From NCBI GenBank assembly GCA_019426215.1, contig CM033400.1:11454568-11518567 (forward strand): 64,000 nucleotides of DNA. The letters run 5' to 3'. The notes beneath the pieces were generated by a model. The model was not told where the DNA came from. It made no database searches and saw only the letters and a program-made list of their open reading frames with translations. How positions within the stretch are numbered: the first letter of the stretch is position 1; every line of letters begins with the position of its first letter. This DNA is from Buddleja alternifolia. Taxonomy: Eukaryota > Streptophyta > Magnoliopsida > Lamiales > Scrophulariaceae. The position numbers and the translations under genes are program-made. Shown one piece after another: positions 54,833-64,000 of this stretch.

Positions 54833-55434
54833 TGATTTAGGTCGGATTCGGGGTACCTTTCCTAACTCAGTCTGGCTCAAGTCGCACGACTAAACGAGGT
54901 GAAAATTAGATTATAGACTGCACTTAGATGATACTAAGCTGCCTACGTACCCACTTGAGGATCAAGTCTAACGTAGTTCAGGTATGAGATACGCTTCCAG
55001 GTAGAGAGTCGTATTCGCGAGCTGAGAACCCAAATTTATATATAGGGAACTTACTCTCAAGTTTGTAGTAGAAAATCAGATTGTGACCCCTTCTTACTTA
55101 TTCTGAGATGATATTTATAGATGTTCATGTCGTACGGATGTTATAGTGACAGTCGGAGCCTTGAGATCACACCACGTGTAGTTAATAGACGGTTCTGATC
55201 TCGGGTCTCACTTAAGGTTACGGGTCGACCCTATTGGGTCCATTTAGAAACACACGGATCCTTCGAACCTAACGCCAGAGCATAACTTGTATTTGATGAA
55301 GATTGAACTTGTATTCACTTTCACCACTCACTAGACTCGTATTAATGACCGACCTGGGAGTTTTGGCGAGGTAAATCAACGTCACCAACAGGTTCGTGTA
55401 CACGAACGACTCAGGACCCAAGCTTGGTATATCA
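54833..55434 (+). repeat. 5' LTR of the minisatellite-rich element
   Basis: It is 602 bp, TGATTTAGGTCG ... GGTATATCA. It is followed by ttaagtcccccacttcttc, which is not a recognised tRNA primer site. Confidence 0.8.
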
Positions 55435-56500
55435 TTAAGTCCCCCACTTCTTCAGTATTCAAGAAGATGCATTTTTGCATATGAATTTTATACTGATGAA
55501 GTAAATACCTAGTCGTCGCTCCTCTTCGTACTAAACTAGGAGTTGATGGCTTAGGTTTCAAATTTCATCCGCCAAGGCCTTGACTCGTATGAAAATACAA
55601 GTTGGTGGGTTAGGTTTCCAAATTAAGCAATCTCCCACTTCTTCAGTATTTAAGAAGACGCATTTAGGGCCACAAGTGGATATCACCTAGTTCATTTTGG
55701 CATGTGGATCTTTCATTTTTAATGTTAGGGTATTTCATCTAGTGACCCTAAGTGTAGACTCGTATGTTAGTACGAGTCAAATCCTTGCCTCGTATTCGAA
55801 CACGAGTTTGTGCCTTAGATTCGGTAAGTCAAGTTAGATATATCAAATACTTAGACGATAGGGTAGTCGTCGTTCCTCTTTGTACTAAAATACAACTCAT
55901 GGGACTGATGGCCTTCACTCGTACTATAAAACGAGTCTAGAACACTATGATATGCCTGAACAAGTGCTTTAGGCGAAAACACAAGACAAAAATTAACTGT
56001 GTCGAAAAGATACGAAATTCGCCCGGTCATAGTGAAACGGTGTTCTAAACAAAACGCATTGCTATCAATGCGGTCTTGTGATTTTAGCCATTTGAGATCG
56101 TTTGAAACACCAAATTTGTGTTTTATTGGTTTTAAGGGTGTTTTCGTAATTTTGCATCTTATTTTGAGATTTTCTCTTTTTTCTTTTAAATATTATTTTT
56201 TCGTGTTTTCATACGAGTCTAGAGCGTGTCTTTGATTTTAACTCGTATTATCAGACGAACTTGAGGATTCGTATTTATGACTGAACCGATTTATATCATT
56301 TTCCTTCTATGGATTCACACTAGTGAAGCCAACTTACAAGAGGCTTGTGTTGTAGCGATTAATTTTCAGATAAGTGTCTTCATAGAGTACCAAGAGTTTT
56401 TTCTTCTTGGGATTCAAATAGTCCATGGATCCTACACCGTTAGATGTATTATTTTCAATTTTACCAATCTTGACCATCCCTTTTCTCTTTTCCTTGAGCT
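55435..56500 (+). other. Internal region with recurrent actcgta motifs
   Basis: No gene. The words actcgtat and tacgagtc recur in both orientations (for example 55580, 55750, 55795, 55917, 56212, 56250). The phrase cccacttcttcagtattcaagaagac occurs twice in part (55445, 55630). Short frames at 55999 and 56277 are not supported. Confidence 0.55.
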
Positions 56501-56502
56501 AT

Positions 56503-56510
56503 AAATAGAA
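56503..56510 (+). promoter_or_regulatory. TATA box upstream of the short gag-like ORF
   Basis: ctataaatagaac is followed by a pyrimidine-rich, ctcactttagagagag-type leader and an ATG about 250 bp downstream. A promoter inside the element is plausible. Confidence 0.5.
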
Positions 56511-56753
56511 CTTGTCATTCTCCATTTTTTACTTTCACCCACTCTCACTTTAGAGAGAGAAATATTGTTGAGAGAAAGGCCATCCTCGTTTCTGAGTTCG
56601 AAAGTTCACTTCGTCTCCAAGTTCGAGTCTCCTCTTCGTCTCCGAGTTTGAAGGCAAGGATCGTCCGACTCTTCGATCGAAGTTCTCCTCTCGTACACTT
56701 GTCTAGGTATAGTTGTAGTTTCCTTTGTGTATTTTATTTATTTTGTTCATACA

Positions 56754-57210
56754 ATGGTTCGAACTAGGTCATCCAAATCCGTAAATAATAATAATGAAAT
56801 AAGTGACTCAGATGAAACAAATAATCTTCCTTCTGGGTCTGTGGGTAGTGATCAAGCCGTGGATTCGATCGACCCAAAAGAGGTTGAATCGTCTCATCAT
56901 AATTCTGATAATGCTGAGGTTCCCAAATATGGGGATCTCGAGGGTAGTGAGGATATTAACTCGAATATTACTTGGTTGAATGTTCCCTCGACTTTAACTC
57001 ACGCTAAAATTAAAGTTAGAGTTATTTTATCCCTTTAGACTATGATGTGCTTGTGCCTTCTCCAAATGATAGAATGCACTGCCCCCTTGTTGGGTATCAT
57101 ACTTTTCATGGAGCTCATTTGATGTATGGTGTGAACCCCGATGCTCAGTCTCACGTCGAGCCCAATGCCGAGGTTGAAGAGGTGGCGGAGAACCCTAATA
57201 TTCAAGAGTA
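56754..57210 (+). pseudogene. Short gag-like reading frame, frameshifted
   Basis: The frame starts MVRTRSSKSVNNNNEISDSD, an N-terminus style common in plant retrotransposon gag proteins, with an acidic, Asn/Ser-rich body, and stops near 57038. In another frame the sequence continues DYDVLVPSPNDRM and HTFHGAHLMYGVNPDAQ to a stop near 57210. This vaguely resembles the start of the 'putative gypsy type transposon' domain. Length and similarity are too low for firm assignment. Confidence 0.4.
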
Positions 57211-57599
57211 ATTCAAAGTTGTGCACATGTTTTGTCGTGATGCAAGAATTGTTATGAAGTTTTAACTAGTACATTTGTGACGATATAATTTTTGTTTCTT
57301 GCATGGTATTTTGTGGATTTGTTTTGTCTGTGAATGGTATCACCTCGTACATTTGGGAAGTGTTTTGGTTTGGAATATCTCACGAAGTATGGAAATTTAG
57401 CCTTCGGATTAGTTTCGTATGCAAGTTTGTGCTTTTTCAATGAAATGCTAGTGTAGACTCGTTTTTCTTTTCGTATGTTAGATGCGGATTCATTTTTACT
57501 TTCTGAATGAAATGCAATATCAATGATAAGGGTGTTTGACAACATTTTGCGTAGAGTTTTCCAAAGTATGCATTCGTATTTTTTCCACACATGCCCTTG

Positions 57600-57990
57600 G
57601 CCTTTGACTCGAATTTTTGAGAGAGCTTGGCCGTTGACTCGAATTTTTTGAGAGCTCGACCTTTGACTCTAATTTTTTATTTTATTTTATTTTTTTTAGA
57701 GAGAGTTGTACCTTTGACTCGAATTTTTGAAAGAGCTTGGCCTTTGACTCAAATTTTTGAAAGGACTTGGCCTTTGACTCGAATTTTTGAGAGAGCTTGA
57801 CCTTTGACTCGATTTTTTTTATTTTTTTTTTAGTTATTTTTTTTACCTTTGACTCGTTTTTTTTTTTACTCGAATTTTTGAAAGAACTTGGCCTTTGGCT
57901 GGATTTTTTTTTTCTTACCTTTGACTCGAATTTTTGAGAGAGCTTGGCCTTTGACTCAAATTTTTTAGAGAGCTCGACCTTGGAGAAAAT
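57600..57990. repeat. Minisatellite of ~30-bp units (cctttgactcgaatttttgag)
   Basis: About ten variable copies of cctttgactcgaatttttga(g/a)agagcttgg, interrupted by T-runs of up to about 12. Confidence 0.85.
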
Positions 57991-58250
57991 TTAGAGTCTA
58001 ATTAGACTTGAGAGTTAAAACTAAGATCTTTCTTAGATCATATATTTTGGGTCGTTTAAGATGTACGACCTCAAATTTTAGAGTCTAATTAGATCAAAGA
58101 GTTAAAAATATGACCTTTCTTAGATCATATATCTTGGGTCGTTTACGACATACGACCTTGGAGAAAATTTAGAGTTTAATTAGACTTAAGAGTTAAAAAT
58201 ATGATCTTTCTACGATCATATATCTTGGGTCATTTACGATATACGACAGT
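57985..58250. repeat. Three ~80-90-bp repeats (gagtctaattaga ... gtcgtttacgacatacgacc)
   Basis: Each unit contains tttagagt(c/t)taattaga, gatcatatat(c/t)ttgggtc and gata/catacgac. Copies begin near 57990, 58075 and 58160. Confidence 0.82.
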
Positions 58251-58420
58251 ATTGGGTCTTACGAAATTCTTCAATGTTAGGGTTATTACCCTTCTTCAAT
58301 TTGCCCGCGGTTGGCCACTAGGGCTCTTACGTCCGTATTGGGTCTTACGAAATTCTTCAATGTTAGGGTTATTACCCTTCTTCAATTTGCCCGCGGTTGG
58401 CCACTGGAGTACATTCATAT
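58251..58420. repeat. Two 86-bp repeats (attgggtcttacgaaattc)
   Basis: Copies start at 58251 and 58337. The segment cttcttcaatttgcccgcgg occurs a third time at about 58655, on the far side of the 63-bp repeats. Confidence 0.87.
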
Positions 58421-58480
58421 GCTGAACTACCATCAATGCTCTACTTCGTGTAGAGTTAAGAGGCGTGTATTGTTCATATT

Positions 58481-58650
58481 TTACAAATCGACGGGGTCGT
58501 TCGTGGTCTCTGTTGGACCCCGACCCTTCGTGTCGTTCATTGTTTACAAATCGACGGGGTCGTTCGTGGTCTCTGTTGGACCCCGACCCTTCGTGTCGTT
58601 CATTGTTTACAAATCGACGGGGTCGTTCGTGGTCTCTGTTGGACCCCGAC
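58481..58650. repeat. Three 63-bp repeats (ttacaaatcgacggggtcg)
   Basis: Units start at 58481, 58544 and 58607 and are nearly identical. Because 63 is a multiple of three, all three translate in phase (TGSFVVSVGPRPFVSFIVYK), creating open frames of 80-125 codons that I do not regard as genes. Confidence 0.92.
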
Positions 58651-58750
58651 CCTTACCCTTCTTCAATTTGCCCGCGGTTGGCCACTGAAGTAACATTCAT
58701 ATGCTGAACTGTCATCAATGCTCTACTTCGTGTAGAGTTATAGACTGCAC

Positions 58751-59289
58751 GAAGTGAAAATTAGATTATAGACTGCACTTAGATGATACTAAGCTGCCTA
58801 CGTACCCACTTGAGGGTCAAGTCTAACGTAGTTCAGGTACGAGATACGCTTCTAGGTGGATAGTCGTATTCGCAAGCTGAGAACCCAAGTTTATATATAG
58901 GGAATTTACTCTCAAGTTTGTAGTAGAAAATCAGATTATGACCCCTTATTACTTGTTCTGAGATGATATTTATAGATGTTCATGTCGTATGGATATGATA
59001 GTGACAGTCGGAGCCCTAAGATCACACCACGTGTAGTTAATAGACGGTTCTGATCCCGGGTCTCACTTAAGGTTACGGGTCGACCCTATTGGGTCCATTT
59101 AGAAACACGCGGATCCTTCGAACCTAACGCCAGAGCATCACTTGTATTTGATGAAGGTTGGACTTGTATTCACTTTCACCACTCACTAGACTCGTATTAA
59201 TGACCGACCTGGGAGTTTTGGCAAAGTAAATCAACGTCACCAACAGGTTCGTGTACACGAACGACCCAGGACCCAAGCTTGGTATATCA
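58751..59289 (+). repeat. 3' LTR of the minisatellite-rich element, 5'-truncated
   Basis: It matches 54896-55434 over the same length of 539 bp. The missing first part is replaced by sequence ending tatagactgcac, which also occurs a few bases inside the LTR. A microhomology deletion is therefore likely. Confidence 0.82.
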
Positions 59290-60886
59290 GTAAAGCTAAC
59301 TCATATAGAGATATTATTTTTCCATTATCTATTTGAATATAATATAACTATGATGTTTATCTTCGCCTTGATGTGTATTTATGTGAAACAAAAATTATGA
59401 AAAGAACTTAATTATAGAATTTAAGCATATGCATCATTGGAAACCTTATCACCAACTATCTTTGTGTAACGACTCATCCAATGCAAAAAGTAAATTTACA
59501 ATAAGAAGCTAACACATAGTTTACCATGGACCGTTACAATAAGATGCTAACACATAGTTTACCATGGAGCGTTCTATGTGCCGAACCAATATAATACCAA
59601 GTGCAATGATTTTGAATTCTGTCAAATCCGACCAAGTTGTTCGAGATGACATCCATTCAATAGATGAGTCTAGTAACATCATTTTGTTTGCATTTGGAAA
59701 CACTAGAAATGATTTAATTATCAACGGTTTAGCAACTAAGTCATATATAACTTTTTAGATGCTAGAGAGAAATAGATCAAAAAATACATGATGCGGTCCA
59801 AAGATATCTTCAAGATGCCTATCAAATGATGACCAAAGTTTTTGTATTGCCTCCTTGAATATGGCAACGGTGTTGGTGCAGAATTACAAATGCATAATTG
59901 ATAACCATTCACATGGACTTTTGGAGTAGCCAAAGTAAATGTAACAACCTTGTATTGTCTTGCTCATCTATCCAGGAGTTACTTTTGATTACTTAGGGAG
60001 TTATTGTATTGATTACATATATTAAGGTCTAAGCAATTGAGAAGACAAAGCTGGAGTAGGGCACATCTTGGAATTGTCACTTTTCTTTTTCCCATCATGG
60101 GAGATATTTTTTATTGTCACAATCATTATAACTGATTTATCATTGGTGTTAAGTGTGAAGGGCAAATATATCTTTTCACAATAGGAAGAAACACATCAAA
60201 AATCCACACTTTTAGCATATACTACATATGCATCAATGAGCTTGACATTATCATTTTGTTTGAATTTTTCAGTAGTTTGAAGTTGTTTATAACTAAGAAC
60301 ATGATACATACTTATATATTTTGATCAAAGCAGAAGAATTATATATCCAAGCCCTATAGTAAACTCATCAGAATACTCGTATTCTGTACTTTGAAGGTTT
60401 AAGAGTGCTCATGCTTGGGTCTATGTACCTCATGGACATGGTTCATTTGAGAAGTGCATTTCTAAACTCAGAAAAAGTAATTTATTGAACTCACAATCGA
60501 CTTCTATGTTGGTTCTAGAAAACAATCGGCATCTATTCTTACTATCAAATTTTGTTCGGTTCAAGTCAACAAAAGTAAAGGGACGTGAAGGATTGGGGTT
60601 GTGAAATGGAATTTACTAAGATAATATCTCACTTTGCATATGATTTTATTTTGAAAGGGTGTTCGCTTTCCCAAGAATAAAAGTATTCTTAGATGTTTCA
60701 TTTCTAATACCATTTTCTCAAGATGATGCACTTTTATCCAACCACTAAAAAAATAATTGTGTGTGTATATCTATATATATATATATATATCCTCCCATCA
60801 TTATCTTTCAAAATCGCAATATTTATTTATAACATTAGTGTATATAAATAATTAGTATAGCTAACTCATATAGAAAATATTATTTA

Positions 60887-61143
60887 GGAAAAATTACACA
60901 CAGATCCCCTCACTTATTGTGTAATTACAAAAACCTCCCCTCATTTATTAGAAATTACCAACACACCCCCTTAAGGGTCTATTGGTAAGGTTTGTATGAG
61001 GTAAAATTGTAAGAATTTTTAAATATATAGGGGGTTGTAATTGTAAGAAACCCTTCATATGAGGGGTTTGTTGGTAATTAATAATAAGTGAGGGGAAGTT
61101 TTGGTAACTACACAATAAGTTAGGGCTTCTGTGTAATTTTCTC
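60887..61143. mobile_element. MITE (Mutator-like), 257 bp
   Basis: Inverted ends ggaaaaattacacacagatcc and its partner ggcttctgtgtaattttctc flank a short AT-rich core. The 9-bp duplication is TATTATTTA/TATTATTTT (60878-60886, 61144-61152). The related copy at 59300-59320 (agatattatttttccatt) is the uninterrupted site. Confidence 0.87.
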
Positions 61144-61837
61144 TATTATTTTTCCATTATCTATTTGAATATAATATAACTATGATGTTTATCTCCGCCT
61201 TGATGTCTATTTATGTGAAACAAAATATTACGAAAAGAACTTAATTATAGAATTTAAGCATATTCATCGTTGGAAACCTTATACCAACTATCTTTGTGTA
61301 ACGACTCATCCAATGCAAAAAGTAAATTTACAACAAGAAGCTTAACATATATATAGTTTGCCATGGAGCGTTCTATGTGCCCAACCAATATAATACTAGT
61401 GCAGTGATATTGAATTCTTTCAAATCCGACCAAGTTGTTCGAGATGACATCCATTCTGTAAATGGGTCTAGTAACATCATTTTGTGTGCATTTGGAAACG
61501 CTAGAATGGTTTAAATATCAACGGTTCAGCAACTAAGTCATAAACAACTTTTTAGATGCAAAAGAGAAATAGATGAAAAATTACATGATGCAACCTAAAG
61601 ATATCTTCAAGATGCTTATCATATGATGACAAAAGTTTTTGTATTACCTCCTTGAATATGGCAATGGTGTGGGTGCAGAAATACAAATGCATAATTTATA
61701 ACCATTCACATGGACTTTTGGAGTAGCCAAAGCAAATGTAACAATTTTTGTGTTGTCTGTAATTGGTCTGCTCATCTATCCAGGAGTTACTATTGATTAC
61801 TTAGGGAGTTAATGTATTGATTACATATATTAAGGTC

Positions 61838-62136
61838 TATTAGAAATAACACCCAAGAGACATGTCTATTGGTTGCGACTCTTGGTGAAAGGGTGTATTT
61901 TCCTCTATAAATACAGTCATTGTTCATCATTTTAATAACTAGAAAAAATATACAAATATATATCATAAACTCTCCAAATACTTTAGATACTTGAGTCGTG
62001 AATTTGTGTCTTCGGTTCTAGTAAGCGAATTCCCGACGGTGTTCGTGTTTCATTCAAGAAGTTTGGGACAACGTGATTCTAATCAAGTTCGATCAAAGTA
62101 ACATTTTCGCATTAGGTACGCTCTCGATTTCTAACA
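61838..62136. mobile_element. Small solo LTR (299 bp)
   Basis: Ends TATTAGAAAT ... ATTTCTAACA are a perfect inverted pair apart from TG to TA at the left. The 5-bp duplication is AGGTC (61833-61837, 62137-62141). The empty site is at about 60028 (ttaaggtctaagc). A tctataaataca box near 61902 fits an LTR promoter. It is probably a solo LTR of a copia or TRIM-type element. Confidence 0.83.
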
Positions 62137-62443
62137 AGGTCTAAGCAATGGAGAAGACAGAGCTGCAGTAGGGCACATTTTGGAACTGTCGCTTTCCTTT
62201 TTCCCATCATGGGAGAGCTTTTTTATTATCACAATCATTATAACTGATTTACCATGGGTCTTAAGTGAAAAGGGCAAATATGTCTTTCACAATAGGAAGA
62301 AATACATCCAAAATCCACACTTTTAGTATATACTACATATGCATCAATGAGCATGACATTATCATTTTGTTTCGCTTTTTCAGTAGTTTGGAGTTGTTTA
62401 TAAATAAGAACACAATACATATATATTTTTAACAAAGTTGGTG

Positions 62444-62446
<3 letters not shown>

Positions 62447-62478
<32 letters not shown>
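62447..62478. repeat. (TA)n microsatellite
   Basis: It has about 15 TA units at the B-to-A boundary of the third unit. The equivalent position is only tatata in the other copies. Confidence 0.9.
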
Positions 62479-62481
<3 letters not shown>

Positions 62482-62990
62482 CGATTATGATCACTCTAAG
62501 CCATATACTTAACTCATCCGAAAGCTCGTATTCTGTAGTTTGAAGGTTTAAGAGTGCTCATGCTTGTGTCTATGTACCTTATGGACATGGTTCATTTGAG
62601 AAGTACATTTCCAATCACGGACAAAATAATTCATTGAACTCACAATCCGACTTCTATGTTAGTTCTAGAAAAAAATTGGTATTTATTTTTATTATCAAAC
62701 TTTGTTCGGTTCAACGAGAGTAAAGGGAAGTGAAGCTAGGGACTGTGAAATGCAATTTACTTTGAATAAGAGAATATCTCACTTTGCATATGATTTTATT
62801 TTGAAAGGTGTTCACTTTTCCGAGAATAAAAGTATTCTTAGATGCTTCATTTCCAATACCATTCCCTCAAGATGCTGCACTTTTATCCAACCATTACAAA
62901 AAAAAAAATGTGTGTGTATATATATATTTATATATATCCTTCCACTATTATCTTTCAAAATCCCAGATATGTTGATTTATAACATTTGTG

Positions 62991-63287
62991 ATTGAAAAAG
63001 CTCCAAGGGAATATTGGATGCTTAGTATGCATAGAAGCTTCATGAGTACTCTTAACAATGCTCCTATTGGGGGATTAGTTTGAAACAATATGCATGGGGC
63101 AATGGATTTCTGCAAGAAGAATGGACCCTAATCCATTACGGAGACCAAACTACTTGCTTTGAGTGAGGGACTTCAATTAGCTTGGCATTGAAGGCCCAAG
63201 AAAATTATAGTCAAAGTCGACTAGGAGGTGGTTTGGAAGTTGGTTACAAATGTGGATATTGAGGCCCACTCTCTTGGTTGTAGAAGA
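62991..63287 (+). pseudogene. RNase H-like fragment, LINE-type or stand-alone
   Basis: Reading through stops gives APIGGLV, NNMHGAMDFCKKNGP, ITETKLLALSEGLQLAWH, RPKKIIVKVD and EVVWKLVTNVDIEAHSLG. This is the pattern of plant RNase H-like (RVT_3) domains: a glycine-rich strand, an ETxALxxGLxLA helix with the acidic catalytic residue, then a strand with Asp. Such domains end plant LINE reverse transcriptases or stand alone. Stops in the frame make it a pseudogene. It is the source of the tandem array that follows. Confidence 0.68.
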
Positions 63288-63934
63288 ATGGACCCTAATC
63301 CATTACGGAGACCGAACTACTTGCTTTGAGTGAGGGACTTCAATTAGCTTGGCATTGAAGGCCCAAGAAAATTATAGTCGAAGTCGACTAGGAGGTGGTT
63401 TGGAAGTTGGTTACAAATGTGGATATTGAGGCCCACTCTCTTGGTTGTAGAAGAATGGACCCTAATCCATTACGGAGACCGAACTACTTGCTTTGAGTGA
63501 GGGACTTCAATTAGCTTGGCATTGAAGGCCCAAGAAAATTATAGTCGAAGTCGACTAGGAGGTGGTTTGGAAGTTGGTTACAAATGTGGATATTGAGGCC
63601 CACTCTCTTGGTTGTAGAAGAATGGACCCTAATCCATTACGGAGACCGAACTACTTGCTTTGAGTGAGGGACTTCAATTAGCTTGGCATTGAAGGCCCAA
63701 GAAAATTATAGTCGAAGTCGACTAGGAGGTGGTTTGGAAGTTGGTTACAAATGTGGATATTGAGGCCCACTCTCTTGGTTGTAGAAGAATGGACCCTAAT
63801 CCATTACGGAGACCGAACTACTTGCTTTGAGTGAGGGACTTCAATTAGCTTGGCATTGAAGGGCCAAGAAAATTATAGTCGAAGTCGACTAGGAGGTGGT
63901 TTGGAAGTTGGTTACAAATGTGGATATTGAGGCC
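63121..63934 (+). repeat. 167-bp tandem array, five copies
   Basis: Units begin atggaccctaatccattacg at 63121, 63288, 63455, 63622 and 63789, with an exact period of 167. The first unit and the last part of the fifth differ slightly (for example gaccaaac versus gaccgaac; ggcccaag versus gggccaag). The unit is a piece of the RNase H-like sequence. Since 167 is not divisible by three, the protein frame is lost at each copy, so the repeat is not maintained as coding sequence. Confidence 0.95.
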
Positions 63935-64000
63935 ACATTATGTGAGCTCGTTCTTGCACCAAAAAAACAAAGTTATTTTTCAGCTGAATGGACTCATTTC
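63935..64000. other. End of window after the array
   Basis: It departs from the 167-bp unit at gaggcc|acattatg. Nothing identifiable in the remaining 66 bp. Confidence 0.5.

Larger units (their letters stand above)
54833..59289 (+). mobile_element. Minisatellite-rich LTR element inside the 1.55-kb repeat
   Basis: The TSD GTAAA is at 54828-54832 and 59290-59294; ends are TGATTTAGGTCGG and CTTGGTATATCA. The related copy at 60845 (taattagtatagctaac) approximates the empty site. The 5' LTR (54833-55434) and 3' copy (58751-59289) match over 539 bp; the 3' copy lacks the first 63 bp. No pol domain is visible. The interior has one promoter-like site, one short ORF and four kinds of tandem repeat. 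It is best described as a non-autonomous, LARD-like element. Confidence 0.8.
54307..62990. repeat. Anonymous ~1.55-kb tandem repeat, about 2.5 units
   Basis: Two alternating blocks recur. A occupies 54307-54832, 60335-60857 and 62440-62990; shared text includes gtgctcatgcttg and atgtacctcatggacatgg. B occupies 59295-60334 and 60858-62440; shared text includes ccattatctatttgaatata and atttaagcatat. After removal of three insertions the A-to-A distance is about 1.55-1.58 kb. There is no coding signal and no recognisable element type. Its copies supply empty sites for the inserts at 54833, 60887 and 61838. Confidence 0.82.

Noticed and set aside
58201..58707. Frames of 74-125 codons with an internally repeated peptide
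   Set aside because: They arise from the 63-bp and 86-bp tandem repeats, have no start context and no known domain.
63121..63934. CRISPR-like array
   Set aside because: Repeats are contiguous 167-bp units without unique spacers, in a plant genome.

Overview
The window is repeat-dense intergenic DNA from a flowering plant. The evidence is plant Ty1/copia and Ty3/gypsy retrotransposons, En/Spm (CACTA) transposons, a Helitron end, MITEs, and fragments of plant genes: glutamate decarboxylase, a plastid-type amidohydrolase and an aldose/hexose-6-phosphate epimerase. The repeat types suggest a eudicot; the species cannot be named from sequence alone. No intact host gene is visible. The only apparently intact reading frames belong to mobile elements.

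Left half (1-31150): five levels of nested insertions, read from target-site duplications (TSDs) and split reading frames. Outermost is copia-3, whose gag resumes at 31151. Its gag was hit by copia-2, whose RT resumes at 19657 and whose 3' LTR ends at 31150. Copia-2 was hit by a SIRE-like copia (1-1076, 14502-16798 and 18892-19656). The SIRE-like element was hit by a Tekay/Del-type gypsy (1077-14496, TSD GTAGA). The gypsy 3' LTR was hit by a non-autonomous gag-only element, LARD-1 (7859-13187, TSD AAAGA). A 2.1-kb solo LTR sits in the SIRE-like LTR (16799-18891, TSD AAAAG). A second non-autonomous family, LARD-2, sits in copia-2 (TSD ATAAA). That locus then went through a 7431-bp tandem duplication and an LTR-LTR deletion, which explains why 20062-23383 and 27493-30814 are near-identical.

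Middle (31151-45205): copia-3 gag and pol remnants are split by a 9.3-kb CACTA element (32277-41556, TSD TTT). Its TNPD-type transposase gene carries one nonsense codon and one apparent frameshift. Its second gene, a Ptta/En-Spm protein joined to a Ulp1-type cysteine protease, can be read through 12 exons without a lesion. Copia-3 ends abruptly in RT beside the first two exons of a glutamate decarboxylase pseudogene (minus strand), which has a 286-bp MITE in intron 1.

Right half (45206-64000): an element with long terminal inverted repeats (45206-53396) contains a second CACTA element (46453-52464) carrying fragments of two host genes, a hAT-like MITE and telomere-like DNA. A short Helitron follows, ending in CTAG at 54306. 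Next is an anonymous repeat of about 1.55 kb in roughly 2.5 tandem copies. It is interrupted by a 4.5-kb LTR element (54833-59289, TSD GTAAA) full of minisatellites, a 257-bp MITE and a 299-bp solo LTR. The window closes with an RNase H-like pseudogene expanded into a 167-bp tandem array.

The most unusual signals are a set of RNA-type hairpins shared in the same order by the non-coding 3' halves of LARD-1 and LARD-2, one with a compensatory base-pair change just before the polypurine tract; the intact CACTA-carried Ulp1 protease gene beside a broken transposase; the gene capture in CACTA-2; and the retrotransposon locus rebuilt by duplication.
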